Source: Symbiodinium natans (Eukaryota; Sar; Dinophyceae; Suessiales; Symbiodiniaceae). Taken from it: a stretch of DNA of 64,000 bases. The stretch is taken from positions 124,001 to 188,000 of the forward strand of contig CAJNDS010002146.1 of NCBI GenBank assembly GCA_905221605.1, given 5' to 3'. Both the position numbers and the translations under genes were made by a program. Shown here piece by piece: positions 35,168-45,384 of this stretch. Every line of letters starts with the position of its first letter. Positions within the stretch are counted from its first letter, which is position 1. Below the pieces are notes generated by a model, which saw only the letters and a list, made by a program, of their open reading frames with translations, did not search any database and was not told the origin of the DNA.

Positions 35168-36064
35168 CTAGAGGTCGAAGAAGAGCACGCCATTCCTCTC
35201 AGTAACCACCATGCCACTGATGCTGAGTGGTATACCGGGCTGGGTAGCAACCGGTGCCATGTGCGAGCTCGCCGATGCCTGACTGTACCCACACGGTTGT
35301 GGAAGGCCTGGGCCTTCTCCTAAATGAAATTGCCATCTAGGAGGACCGGGACGTAGTGGAGGCTGCTGTCTCTCGTCTCCAGCTGTCCACATACCGGGGG
35401 CGTCTCCTGTGGCCGATGCTCCCACTTGGGTGCCGTCAACCACAGGGCGCCGTGCTTGCCACTGGGCCGCAGGCGAAGGACTGGGGATTGTAGGCGCAGC
35501 CACCGCTATTGGTGCAGATTGGGCCGCTGAGCTCTGTTGCCGCCCTGGCCGGCTTTGCGACGCGCCTGTTGCTGGCGGAGATGGCCGCTGAGCCGCGGCG
35601 GCTTGGCGGCTGTCTTTGGCCCTACGCACATCCACTCGTAGCCGCTCAAGCATCTCTGGCGGAACGAACGACTGCACAGCCAAGCGCAGGGGTATCTGGC
35701 GCCACCCTTGAAACACTGTGGGCGCCGTTGCGCTCTCGAGACCACGCCGGCCAGCCTTGGCGTAAAAGGCCCCGAGGTTCTCAGCTAGGCCTTGATAGCG
35801 AGCCTGCTGTACTTTCCCGATGTGGCCTCGGCTGTCTCGGATCTGGTTATGCACTGAAGTGAAACAGTTGAGGCAAAGGTCGTGAGAGATGAAGTTCACA
35901 ATCATCACGCGTGGACATTGTAAATAGACGAAGTCGTAGGGCAAAACATTCCCTTTCCATAGTTCCGGACAGACCATTCGAAGCATGAGCAGGAACTCGT
36001 CTTTTTCTAAGTCCTGCGTTGTCCGAAAAACAACTGTCGTAGCCCCATGAACCAAGCGAGACAT
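35168..36064 (-). CDS. Mei2-like C-terminal RRM protein
   Basis: Single-exon ORF of 298 codons from the ATG at 36064. The frame stays open upstream to 36178 without another ATG, so an upstream exon is possible. Residues about 8-105 match the C-terminal RRM of Mei2-like proteins (RRM_2): strand TTVVFR at 9-14, the PYDFVYL element near 42-48, an RNP1-like VMIVNFISHDL at 53-63, and the diagnostic extension GKVQQARYQGLAENLGAFY at about 83-101. Mei2 proteins bind RNA; the third RRM is the conserved, essential one in yeast and plants. The remaining 190 residues are a Pro/Ser/Ala/Gln-rich linker ending in VLFFDL, without further domains. Stand-alone Mei2-type RRM genes are numerous in dinoflagellates. 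RNP1 lacks the usual GYAF core, so RNA affinity may be altered. A leader relic 460 nt upstream suggests retroposition. Confidence 0.82.
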   Translation of the reverse strand: MSRLVHGATTVVFRTTQDLEKDEFLLMLRMVCPELWKGNVLPYDFVYLQCPRVMIVNFISHDLCLNCFTSVHNQIRDSRGHIGKVQQARYQGLAENLGAFYAKAGRRGLESATAPTVFQGWRQIPLRLAVQSFVPPEMLERLRVDVRRAKDSRQAAAAQRPSPPATGASQSRPGRQQSSAAQSAPIAVAAPTIPSPSPAAQWQARRPVVDGTQVGASATGDAPGMWTAGDERQQPPLRPGPPRWQFHLGEGPGLPQPCGYSQASASSHMAPVATQPGIPLSISGMVVTERNGVLFFDL

Positions 36065-36524
36065 GCTAGCAGTCCAGCCAGACCGACCAGACCCATCTAG
36101 CTTGGAAGGGTGCTGGCTCAGCGGTTGCGGCCCGGACAAAGCTCGCTGTCTTGCCGCATCTTGCCTCGAACTTCTGTGTCAGTGAGCCGCTGTGATTTCT
36201 GGAACCTTGCGTTGGCGGCGCTTGTCACGTCGCAGCCCACATCAGCTCAAGGGAGTGTTCTTGGGTTGGAATTTTAAGAGGGTTGAGGCTTTAGGGTCTT
36301 AAGGGATTCGACGACATCATACTGGATATTGGGTTTCGTGGTCCGCGCCGCGAAGCGCCCCAGCGCACGCTGCCGCAGGGCTGTCTGAAATCCAGGGTTT
36401 GGGCTTAAGGTTTATGGATGCTTAGAGTGTTGGCTTAGGGTTTCTAGGGCAAAGGAGGGTTTTAGGGTGCAACAACAGACCAGCCAACACCCACGCAGCT
36501 CCGGTAACGCGATAGCGATGCCGA

Positions 36525-36540
36525 CTTGAGCCAAAAACGG
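36525..36540 (-). other. DinoSL relic with 5-nt internal deletion
   Basis: The plus strand reads CTTGAGCCAAAAACGG. The first 12 nt equal the complement of the leader 3' end; if TGGCT is deleted from the full leader complement (CTTGAGCCAAAATGGCTACGG), all 16 nt match. It lies in sense orientation 460 nt upstream of the Mei2-like ATG. Distance and intervening telomere-like sequence weaken the link to that gene. Confidence 0.55.
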
Positions 36541-37045
36541 GAATGTTGTGAAATTTCTTGTGGGACTTCTCTGGTTCAAGGGTTTGTAAAGGGCATTAAA
36601 GGGCCTTGCATGCCGAGGTGCCCATGTTCGCAGCTCTTGAATGGCGATGTACAGCCACTGCCTTGCCATGACCCCCAAGCCTTCTTGGAAGCTCATAGGT
36701 GGTGAAACGAAGGGTTAGACGAACCCCAAAGAAGAGTACAACCGGCAATGTGTTGCGAACCCATACCCCCCAGTCAAAACTGCGACTGACTGAACATCCA
36801 AGCAAGCCCCCAGTTTTGAACCCACACATCTCTCATCCGTTCGCCCATCTCAAGCCAAACCCAACCCCTCCGCTCCCCCACCCTAAACCCTAAACCCTAA
36901 ACCCGATGCCAAGCGGCGCATCCCAGGGCACCACAGTGACCTTGAGGAACAGCTCGACCGTGGGAGCAATGATGAAGCCAAGGAAGACCTGGTGGCACCG
37001 CAGGGATCATCGGGATCGGGTTCGACTCTCGCACTCACTCAAGCG

Positions 37046-37105
37046 GGCTTTGGGGTTGAGGGGTTGAGGGGTTGAGGAGTTGAGGGGTTGAGGGCTTGAG
37101 GGGCT
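37046..37105 (+). repeat. GTTGAGGG octamer array
   Basis: Seven tandem GGGTTGAG units, another 8-bp relative of the telomere repeat, are followed by GGGCTTGAGGGGCTGA. Confidence 0.8.
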
Positions 37106-38566
37106 GATCCAGCCTCAAAACTCCTGACAGGAAAAAGGTCAATTCTCGGGGCCGTGCCCACCGGAAGATATAGTAGGCTGTGAGCTTCCGATAGAGCTTT
37201 CCGCTCTCCTGAAGGGCGTGAGATGGGGCTTCAGGGGCTTTTGGGCCATACACGACTTCCTTGTTTTTGATGGCAGGTGGGGCAAGGGTCATTCTCCTTC
37301 CTTTCAAGGTGCCTGCTCTCAGCGTCTTCTGCTAGCTCTACGAAGGATTTGGCATTGGGGCCATTCCACGCGCTTTGCGGATACCATTACTCGGCATACA
37401 CGCAGGGTCGAGGGTTAGGAACCTGCGTTGAGGTTCAAGCCTCATCAGCATCATCAGCGGCATTTGTGGCGCAGGAGGGCTGCTTGAAATGAGGAAATGG
37501 AAAAAAGGCCCCCCGAGTTCCTTTGTACACGACATGCTGGAGCCGGTGGCTGTGAACGCCTATGAGTCTGAGAAGGGTGTCTCTGCGCGCGCTGAACAAA
37601 CCAACAAAAACGCAACCGGAGGGTTCCAGAAAGTCCCCGGGAAAACTCACCCCCCCCCAAAAAGCCCACAACAACCCCAACATGCCGTGGCTCCAGGGAG
37701 GCGGGCGCATCCGAGATGGCCGACGCCAGCTTTTGCAGGTTAAAGTTCATGGCTACCTGGTCTTGGATGTCTTGGGTCCAGGGTATCCGGCTTCTCAGCC
37801 GCACTCCATGGGGCCGAAGGTTTTGGGGTTTTGGGGTGCAAGCGTTTCTCGGCTGCTTTCGGAACCTCACGGGTTCAAACGTCGCAAGGAAAGCTACTCT
37901 TTGGCTTTGGGACTTGGGGGTTTTCGAAAATGGGGGAACCCTTTTGGGGGTGTCCCTTCAAGGGCATTCTATTCGATTTGGGGTACAAGAGGGGTACCCC
38001 TATTTTGGGAGATGCCCACCTAGATGCCGGCGGATTTGACTCCCGCACCCGGTCTGGGACCAAGGCCCTTGATTCGAGGGTAGTCTGGGCCTCTACATCC
38101 CTGAAAGCTGCGTCTCAATTCAACCTCAATGCCCCAGAACCTGAACCCTGAACCCTTGACCCTCAAAAAGACTGCAACCGCAAGGTAAGCCCGTCGCCGA
38201 ACCCAAAATCTCACGTGCCTGCCGGCTCCAAGGACTGTAAGGGGATGAAAATACCTAACACCCTAGAACCCCCCCCCCCCCCCAGCGTGAACTGGGAAGC
38301 GGGCGATGATCACCAGAAAACCTCCGTCAGGGTTCAGGGTCCGGCGCAGGTTTAAGTCTTTCATGGCTTTTGAAAGGATTCAGGATGGTTTAGTTCTGCG
38401 TAGGGCTGGGTAGGTAGAAGTAGGACGAGTAGCTTTCTTACTTACAGCCGAGTCCTTTTTTGGCGGGCCGTTTTCCGAGGGATCTTAAGGAGCCCTAAAC
38501 CCTCATCCTATCCCCTTCAAAGGCCCCTGTCTCTACAACAAGCACTGGGTTGCTCACTCTATTCCG

Positions 38567-38632
38567 GTTTAGGGTTTAGGGTTTAGGGTTTAGGGTTTAG
38601 GGTTTAGGGATTAGGGTTTAGGGTTTAGGGAC
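38567..38632 (+). repeat. Interstitial telomeric array (TTTAGGG)9
   Basis: Nine units, one of them ATTAGGG. It is the first of two same-orientation arrays about 155 bp apart. Confidence 0.9.
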
Positions 38633-38787
38633 TCTGTTGCCATTGAATAACTCCTAGATTACCACTTGCGGCGCCGAGGGGCAGAGGGAGTGGAGGATAT
38701 AGCGGCTGAGCTGATATCCAGAGCAGGTTGCGGGCGTGGTGCACGCCACCTTCCCCCAGCTCAAGGCCGCATGTCCGAATGACGCTT

Positions 38788-38921
38788 AGGGTTTAGGGTT
38801 TAGGGTTTAGGGTTTAGGGTTTAGGGTTTAGGGTTTAGGGTTTAGGGTTTAGGGTTTAGGGTTTAGGGTTTAGGGTTTAGGGTTTAGGGTTTAGGGTTTA
38901 GGGTTTAGGGTTTAGGGTCTG
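38788..38921 (+). repeat. Longest interstitial telomeric array (TTTAGGG)19
   Basis: About nineteen almost perfect heptamers on the plus strand. The low divergence contrasts with the decayed copies around it, so the array is either young or kept uniform. Confidence 0.93.
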
Positions 38922-39559
38922 GGTTCGATTTGGCAACTTTGGAGCTTGGTTTTCCGGCGGCAGGGTTAGAAAGAAGTCGCAATAGAAATGCCCCGTTTAG
39001 GGCCATAACCATATCACTACGTGTACTACTCTGTGCCCTACTTGCCCCTACGTACAAGCTTAGCTAAACCATTTATGACTCTTGTGGGCTCCCTAGTGCG
39101 GCCTCGAAAAAAGCCGTGCATCCCATCCCTGAACTCCAAACCCACAAGCCCTGCAAAAATTTGACATAGTGGGACAGCATCTACACACAGCGCACCTGGA
39201 ACCCTCAACCACCCGCCTGGAAAACTCCCAGGTAGAAGGAGATGATCGAAACTGCCTTGTGTGAAGGGGCATAGGGTGTTGTGGGATGCACCTTGCACCG
39301 TCAAAGGTGGTTTACACGCGTGTGGTGTTGTGCATTTGCCAGCACAGATTATTGCATCACCCTCAAGAGGACAAATCCATGTTCGCCTTATTAAGCAACA
39401 ACACATTGCGGACACATGTCTTCAGGCAATTTAACGCCTTCATGCATTCTGGCAAGGCTTCTGATGAGAACTCCTTCTCTGTACAGTCCAGATGCGTGCA
39501 GGAGACGTAAATTCTTGAAAACCACGTACTGACTACCAAGATGCGCTGCACAAAGACAC

Positions 39560-39634
39560 TGTGAGTTGAGAGTGCCAGTGAGAGGGACAGTGAGCGTGAG
39601 AGTGAGAGTGAAAATGAGTGTGAGAGTGAGATTT
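39560..39634 (+). repeat. GTGAGA-type hexamer repeat
   Basis: Imperfect GTGAGA/GTGAGT units form a purine-rich plus strand. No coding content. Confidence 0.7.
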
Positions 39635-40264
39635 CAAGCGAGAATGTGAGTCTAAATTATAAAATCCCTTAAATAAATTGCGGAGACCTATTTTTTTGGA
39701 GGGGGAGGCCTATGAGATTGGGTGGAGATTAGGGTATGTACACGGCGGCAGAGTGGCCACTGCGAAGCGGATTTCCGAAACGTCGAGGCTGCTTCTCAAG
39801 ACCTGCTGGTGCGGAGGCTCTTTTGCTTGTGCCTTCTCTTGGCAGGAACGCTACTGGAAGGAGCACATTCTGGAAAACAACTCAAGACCCAATCCCAAGA
39901 CCCCAACCGAACTTTGACATGAGTTTCCCAAAACGTAAACAAACGAGGCCTTCCAGCCCAGGGAGAGGAGGAGGAAGGACATGAGCTCTAAGATATTCTG
40001 CACCTCCACCGTTCTGCACCCACAGAGCACAGGGCTGAGGGCGCGGGTCACAAAGCCTCAAGAAAATTTACATCAAGCACGCCGAGGCTTCGAAAATTTA
40101 GTGAATACCCTGCGGCCTTCTCAAGGGTTTAGGGTGTAGGTCTTAGCGGCCTGCTGTCCCTAAACCCTTTTTGAGCACGGACTGGGAAACTGCCGGCAAG
40201 CAGGGGGAGCATGCTCTTAAACCCTAAACCCTAAACCTGGCTGACTGTGCCACTCCGCAGGAAC

Positions 40265-40397
40265 ATCCCAAGTTAGCGGACTTAGGTTTAGGGTTTCGGG
40301 TTTCGGGTTTAGGGTTTCGGTTTAGGGTTTGGGGTTTAGGACAGTTTAGGGTTTAGGGTTTAGGCTTTAGGCTTTAGGCTTTAGGGTTTTAGGCAAC
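40265..40397 (+). repeat. Mixed telomere-variant array
   Basis: Blocks of TTTAGGG, TTTCGGG, TTTGGGG and TTTAGGC follow each other, ending in three TTTAGGC copies. Confidence 0.7.
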
Positions 40398-40927
40398 AAA
40401 CTGGATAATTCCTCAAGAGCCGCCGCTGAAGGCCTCCTACCAATCGAGCCAAACACCAGCTTGACCACACTTGAAATTCCGAACTTGTACCTGGAACCCT
40501 GAACTCTGAAGCCAGCCCCTAACGCTAACCCTAAACCCTAAACTGTAAACCCTTGACCGAGTCGTTGCTGCAAGGGGCCTTGGAAAGTAGCTTCCAGGTG
40601 ATGTCCTCATTCTCGGGGTTGGCTTGGGTTAGGTTCGCAAAAAAACACCAAACAGGCCAATCTGTTTAGGAATACCCGTGAACCATCGTGAACCTGGTGG
40701 CGGCTCAGGGTGAAAAAAACGCCTCCACCCCCGAGCCCCCCTAAACCCCCTAAACTAGAACGCCTGCAGGCTATCCAGAACCTAATTTTTTCTACTACAG
40801 TAGAAGAGCCCAAAAGGTCGTCTAAAGGTGAACCACCAAAGAGAGGGCCCAGCAGCTACAACAGAGGACTCGATGCCGGTGGTCGCCACGATGCGATAGT
40901 CTAACCAGCGCAGCCTGTGCTCTCTAT

Positions 40928-41001
40928 AGGGTTTAGGGTTTAGGGTTTAGGGTTTAGGGTTTAGGGTCTAGGGTCTAGGGTTTAGGGTTTAGGGTTTAGA
41001 G
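40928..41001 (+). repeat. Interstitial telomeric array (TTTAGGG)10
   Basis: About ten units, two adjacent ones being TCTAGGG. It lies about 550 bp beyond the 3' end of the WWE-like gene. Confidence 0.9.
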
Positions 41002-41554
41002 GGTTCGGGGTTTCAGTCCAAGGCTTTGTCCGCATGGCTTCGGCCTTAGGATGATCTGGGGGCTCAGGTGTACTGTGGGGCGTGGGGTGTGGGCAGCTTC
41101 GTCCCGCGCCATTCCATCGCCAACTCCCGGAGCCTTTTCGAAACACAGCGGTCAGTCCCAGTCTGGTGCAAGTTCGTGAGGCCGGATGGAGCAAGGGGCA
41201 AGGATGGAATGGAAGCTTCTGGGCAGAGTTGTCATGTGAAAGATATAACTGAAAATGGGTTGAGCATACTGTCCGGCTGTGAAGTCAGAAACAGTGTGAG
41301 CTGCAAAAGTTGGCTACGGGCAGCTCTACACCGCACCTCCGCCTCTTTGCGCCCAACGTTGTGCGGGGCCCCTACGCTCGCGATGGCACCCATGAAGTCT
41401 GAAGGTATCATCAGAAGTGGGCACGGTGGCGAAAATGACAGGACATAAGACCCCGCATGTGACCTGTTGTGATCCCAATCTCAATGCCATGCGCAAGCCA
41501 AAGTTGAAATCCTATAGTTTTCCTGGTGCTCGTTCTGTGCGGGCACCACTCGGC

Positions 41555-42804
41555 TCAGAACAGGTCCATGACGAAGTCGCCGACATCTTCAGCAGCGCCG
41601 GCAATCCACTCTCCTGCATCCTGCGCAGAGGAAAGCATTCAGGCAGGCGCCAAAACCAGGCCATGGTGCATGGAAAGCGTTAGCATCGAATTCGGGGGTT
41701 TTCAGATCTTGGGAGAGACGCGCAAAGTCAGGCACGCCGGCTTGCATGACCATGTCCGAACACCCGCTGCTACATGCCGCTACCTGGCTACCCTGCTACT
41801 CTGAGTCCTCAGCAGCTCCGGCGATGGCCTCACCGACATCCTCGGCGGCTCCGGCAATGGCCTCACCTGCATCGGCGGCGACATCGCCGAGCTCGGCCAT
41901 AGTGGCATCCCAGCCCTCCTCGGCGATGTGCTCACCCAGCACGGCGCCTGCCACCGCCAGTCCACCCACGGCCACGACACCTGCCGTACCGGCAGCAACC
42001 TTGGCGCCCGTGCTCCAACCCCCGCTCTTGGCCTTGTCTGCGGCGGGTGCGGCTGGTGCAGCGGGATCCGCTGGTGGTGCGGAAGGCGTCGGGTCCGCCA
42101 CAGGCTTGGGCAGGTCGGAGTCCTTGGGAATGGGCACCAGCAAAGCAGCCCCCACCTTGGCACTCGCCGGCACGTTGACCGCGATGAACTGGCCCTTCTG
42201 CTGCGGGTGGGGAACATGAATGACCGTTCCCGGGGCCCCTGCCGGGACCTTGATGCAAAAGGTGGGGCCAGGCTCGACAATCGGCTTTGGCGGCGGCTTC
42301 CACTTGAACGGGGGGCGGATTTCGCGGGCCTTTCCGGTTCGCATGTTCTTCTGGTTCATGCCAGAGAAATCCACCTCATACTGCTGCCCTCGCAGCTTGT
42401 ACTTGGCATGGGGGAAGCCAGCCAAGTACGCACGCTTCAAGATCTTGTCCTCATTGCCACCGTAGTCCTGGTAGTCTCTCACTTTGAAACCAGCACTTTG
42501 CCGCGTCTACCCAGGTTCGTAGACTAGTAATTGCAGGAAGTAGAAGCTCAGAGGAAGATTTGCTCACTTCGGCCGATTACAAAAGTAAACCATACAAGTA
42601 GCCTCTGCCGTCCAGGTGCGACTACGCCGTGCTTTGCTACACAATGCCAGGCTGTGCCACACTGCGGTGTTCTCTATCATTGGCACCACATTGTAATTTA
42701 GCACCTGCAAGAACAAAATCTCCCGACTGCCTCATGAATCTATAACACACAGACCAGTCCTTCCAGTTGCCGCCCAACTTCACCTGGAAGTGATCTGCCG
42801 GCAT
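41555..42804 (-). CDS. WWE-like domain protein with C-terminal membrane helix, three exons
   Basis: Exons 42760-42804, 41808-42467 and 41555-41620 encode 256 residues from an ATG at 42804 to a TGA. Residues about 5-67 resemble a WWE domain: W14, then NEDKILKRAYLAG, LRGQQYEVDF at 40-49, and the end motif MNQKNMRTGKAREIRPP. WWE domains bind poly- or iso-ADP-ribose in ubiquitin and PARP proteins; the second Trp is not obvious. Residues about 82-130 form a beta-rich VPAGAPGTVIHVPHP…VNVPASAKVG module. After a Pro/Ala linker there is a Gly-zipper membrane helix (about 170-191). The tail is an acidic amphipathic repeat, GEAIAGAAEDV, that carries on across the last junction to DFVMDLF. Both introns are GA-AG with the same border (AG|GAC…AG|GA). 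Reading through the second intron would end at a TAG six bases on and lose the last repeat. Role unknown. Confidence 0.8.
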
Positions 42805-44331
42805 CTTCTCCTGCGCATAAGGCTCTTTGGGACTGAGTGTTTTGGGGGTTTCGGGGCTGCTAGAACGATAACACTTTGATACCCTTTTTCCGCGACCCTA
42901 TGCTATACCCTGGCTTCAACTCTAGCGCATGACCCTAAAGAGCTCGCAGCCTCGGTTTGAGGCCAACCTAGTTGTGCTTTGGGAGCCCTCTCCAAACGAG
43001 TTAGGAGCTAAAACCCTATGAGCCATGGCTGCTTGAAGCATTCAACCCTGTGGTCACTCCTCGGACGCAAATGCGAATCACAAGTTCAGCTGCGGGGATG
43101 ACTGTCAGAGCCACAAAAGATGCTGCAGGCGAGGCGGGCGATTGGCAAGCTGCGTAGGGTCATAGGGGTTTCGGGTTAAGGTCTCTGGCAGAGGGCACCT
43201 GACCTTGCAAGCGCCGGCACCCCAACAGGCCAGAAAAGAGATTCGTGACCCAGAGAGCTCAATACCCGTTACGTACGGGATATTGCCTTTGCTCATTTTA
43301 GGGTGGGTCCCTAGTGTGGTTGAGGCCATACTCGTTAATTCTGGGGGCATTGGGCTCTCTGCGCAACTCCGTGTCCACAACTCTCCAGCGCATCCGGGGC
43401 ACATCAGCGAGAGGCCCCGGAGGAAAATGACAGTCAGGGCTAGGCAATGCCTCGGACAACGACGCACTTGCCCTAACACCTCAACCCTCAACCCTTCTCC
43501 CAACAGGCTTCTAAGCCTCCCCTGCTGACCCTAAAACTGTGTTGATGCCCAGCCTAGGCCAAGGATGCGGAGGACCTTCTCCTTTACAAACCCTCAACTC
43601 CTCAACCCCCAACACTCCTCAACCCCCAACACTCCTATGCGCGATCATGAAAACTTGTTAGATCTCGAACCTTGACCTCACATCGAGTTGAAGGGGCAGG
43701 TAAGGCAGAACATTCCTTTGGGGTTTGGCTTTGGGCTTCGGGGTCACCACGTGCAACAGGCCTGAAGGCTAGAAGGCGCTTCCAAGCCTGAGCCTGCGTA
43801 AGCCTGCGACCCTCGTTTCTCATCTGCTCTCAAACCTTGAAGCCCCACACCCGAACCCCCCCCGAAACCTGAAACACTGGCTGCGCCTTATTCGCACACT
43901 TCCAGTCCTACATTGAACCGCTAATCTCTAACTCCTCCATGGCACAGCACACTTCGACCGCTGCGCGGCCGGGTGACCAGGCCCAGCGCAGTAAAGACCG
44001 CCGTCATCTCAGATAGATTTTCGGGCTGGAGGCGTGACTCGGCGCAGGATGTCTAGGAGGGCTTCTCACGGGCTTCAGGTTTGGGGTAAGTTTCGCATTG
44101 AGAGTGCTCCCAGGCAAGGCACGCAAGAACCACTGCAGCGCAAGCAGAGAAGGACATGCAATGACATTCCAGGGGTTAAGATGGGCATGGGCCTCTTTTA
44201 TCGACAACTGCGGTGGCCCCATCTTGAAAAACTTTGTTCACTCAGCTTGGTGGAGCAAGCCAGATGCTTGAAGTTTGAATTGCTGATGGTCCTCACCTTG
44301 TGCTGCTTTCACAGAGGATAAAGGAAGACAC
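42805..44331. other. Upstream region of WWE-like gene; no confident gene
   Basis: About 1.5 kb with scattered CCCTCAACCC/TTTAGGG-like motifs. The sequence CTATGAGCCATGGCTGC at 43015-43031 resembles the leader complement with three As missing, but it also matches the CCATGAAC repeat family, so I do not call it a leader relic. Minus-strand frames at 43.1-43.5 kb lack support. Confidence 0.4.
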
Positions 44332-44433
44332 CTGTGAGTAGCACGTGCCCCAGACAAAGGAGTCCGACAAGTGCGGCGCAGCTGCGAAATAGACGTTCCC
44401 CGCAACCAGGAGAGTCTTGGGCACCTCCACGTC
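44332..44433 (-). CDS. Well-bordered internal exon, unknown protein
   Basis: Exactly 34 codons lie between a strong acceptor (CTTGCTTCTGGCAG|GAC at 44434) and a canonical donor (TCACAG|GTGTCTTCC). The peptide contains KTLLVAGNVYFAAAPHL and SDSFVWGTCYSQ, hydrophobic and aromatic, with the look of a folded domain core. Other probable exons of a minus-strand gene lie at about 44.67-44.73, 44.89-45.0 and 45.26-45.37 kb. I do not recognise the family, and I cannot prove these exons belong to one gene. Confidence 0.5.
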
Positions 44434-44889
44434 CTGCCAGAAGCAAGACAACATTCCGCATCGTGTGAGAAGCTCCGCTTTTCTGGACGTAACTGCCCCT
44501 ACCTGGCAAGCGCGCTAAGCATCAAAAGTTGGCGTCATGTGGTTTCATCGACGTCGATCTCTGAACAAAGGTGATGGACGACTTGGAGAAGCGACTGACA
44601 GATGCTGAGCCCATGTACCTGCCCTTGCTGGTTCACTTCTGCAGGCATCTGAAAGAGGCTCAGGGATCCTACTTCGGGGCCTGGACGCTCAGCTGCTGGC
44701 CGTTGGGATTCTCCAGTGTCAGCGTGCCACGGATGGCCAGAGGCCTGGGTTCGGGGACCGGGGCCAGCAGGGAGGGTTTAGGGTTTATAGGGCTTCAGGG
44801 TTTAGGGTTTAGGAGCGGATGGATCAGGAGGTCTTTGAATTCTGGGTATGATGATGATGATGATGAGTAACCTGTCCCCACGACAGCCA

Positions 44890-45003
44890 GCCGTTGAATC
44901 GGCATAGCGATCTGCAACCGCAGCCGCCACTTTGATGACTTCAACCTCCCAAGCCAGAGCACGGCGCACCTCTTCTGCATATTTCGCTCGAGGTGAGCCC
45001 CTC
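44890..45003 (-). CDS. Candidate exon (Ala/Val-rich helix)
   Basis: One minus frame reads KYAEEVRRALAWEVEVIKVA followed by AAVADRYADSTAG, an amphipathic helical stretch. A GC donor (ACG|GCTGGC) is available near 44890. The acceptor is unclear and a second frame is also open, so confidence is low. Confidence 0.3.
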
Positions 45004-45260
45004 CAAATGAGATCAAGACAAGATCGCGCAGCACTATCTGTTTCTCTATGCTGCCAGGGTCGAGCCAAGCCTAAGTGGTGAACCTACAGAGGTTCCCGCC
45101 TTCTCTTTCGGCTGGTCAGGGCTGAGGGTGTTCCAGCCCTTCATGCCGCACCGTTTCTCCCGAAGCCGAAACCTAACCTTTGTGTCTTTTTGTGTAGGGC
45201 ATGGGGCTGGATCTCTGGCTTTTGGGGTTTGAGTTCCATCAACAACCCCTAAGCCCGCAC

Positions 45261-45367
45261 CCCGGGAGCATCATGTTTGTCAAGGCACGACTTCGTCGCC
45301 GACATGATGACGATGTTGTAGCGATCCCGGCCACCGGTGGCTTCCTTGTTCAGGGTGGCGAAGGGCT
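45261..45367 (-). CDS. Candidate internal exon, unknown protein
   Basis: The block is 2 nt plus 35 codons between acceptor ACCAAG| (45368) and donor CCCGGG|GTGCGG (45261/45260). The peptide includes LNKEATGGRDRYNIVIMSA and ends KSCLDKHDAPG, a protein-like mix with a central beta strand. No family recognised. It may be part of the gene with exons at 44.3-45.0 kb. Confidence 0.4.
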
Positions 45368-45384
45368 CTTGGTGCCTACGGAGG

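Larger units (their letters stand above)
36565..41554. other. Gene-poor, densest telomeric-repeat region
   Basis: This interval contains the longest interstitial telomeric arrays, GTTGAGGG octamers (37046-37105), GTGAGAGTGA repeats, a poly-C run (38269-38283) and many decayed heptamers. Several frames at 37.2-38.15 and 39.3-40.0 kb are open but I found no family or consistent splice sites. Confidence 0.45.

Noticed and set aside
41780-42527. Long frames on the plus strand and the other minus frame opposite the WWE-like gene
   Set aside because: They are shadows of a GC-rich Ala/Pro coding exon; their peptides lack domain features.
43015-43031. TGAGCCATGGCT resembling the leader complement with AAA missing
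   Set aside because: The same sequence fits the CCATGAAC/CATGAGCC interspersed repeat family, which is common here.
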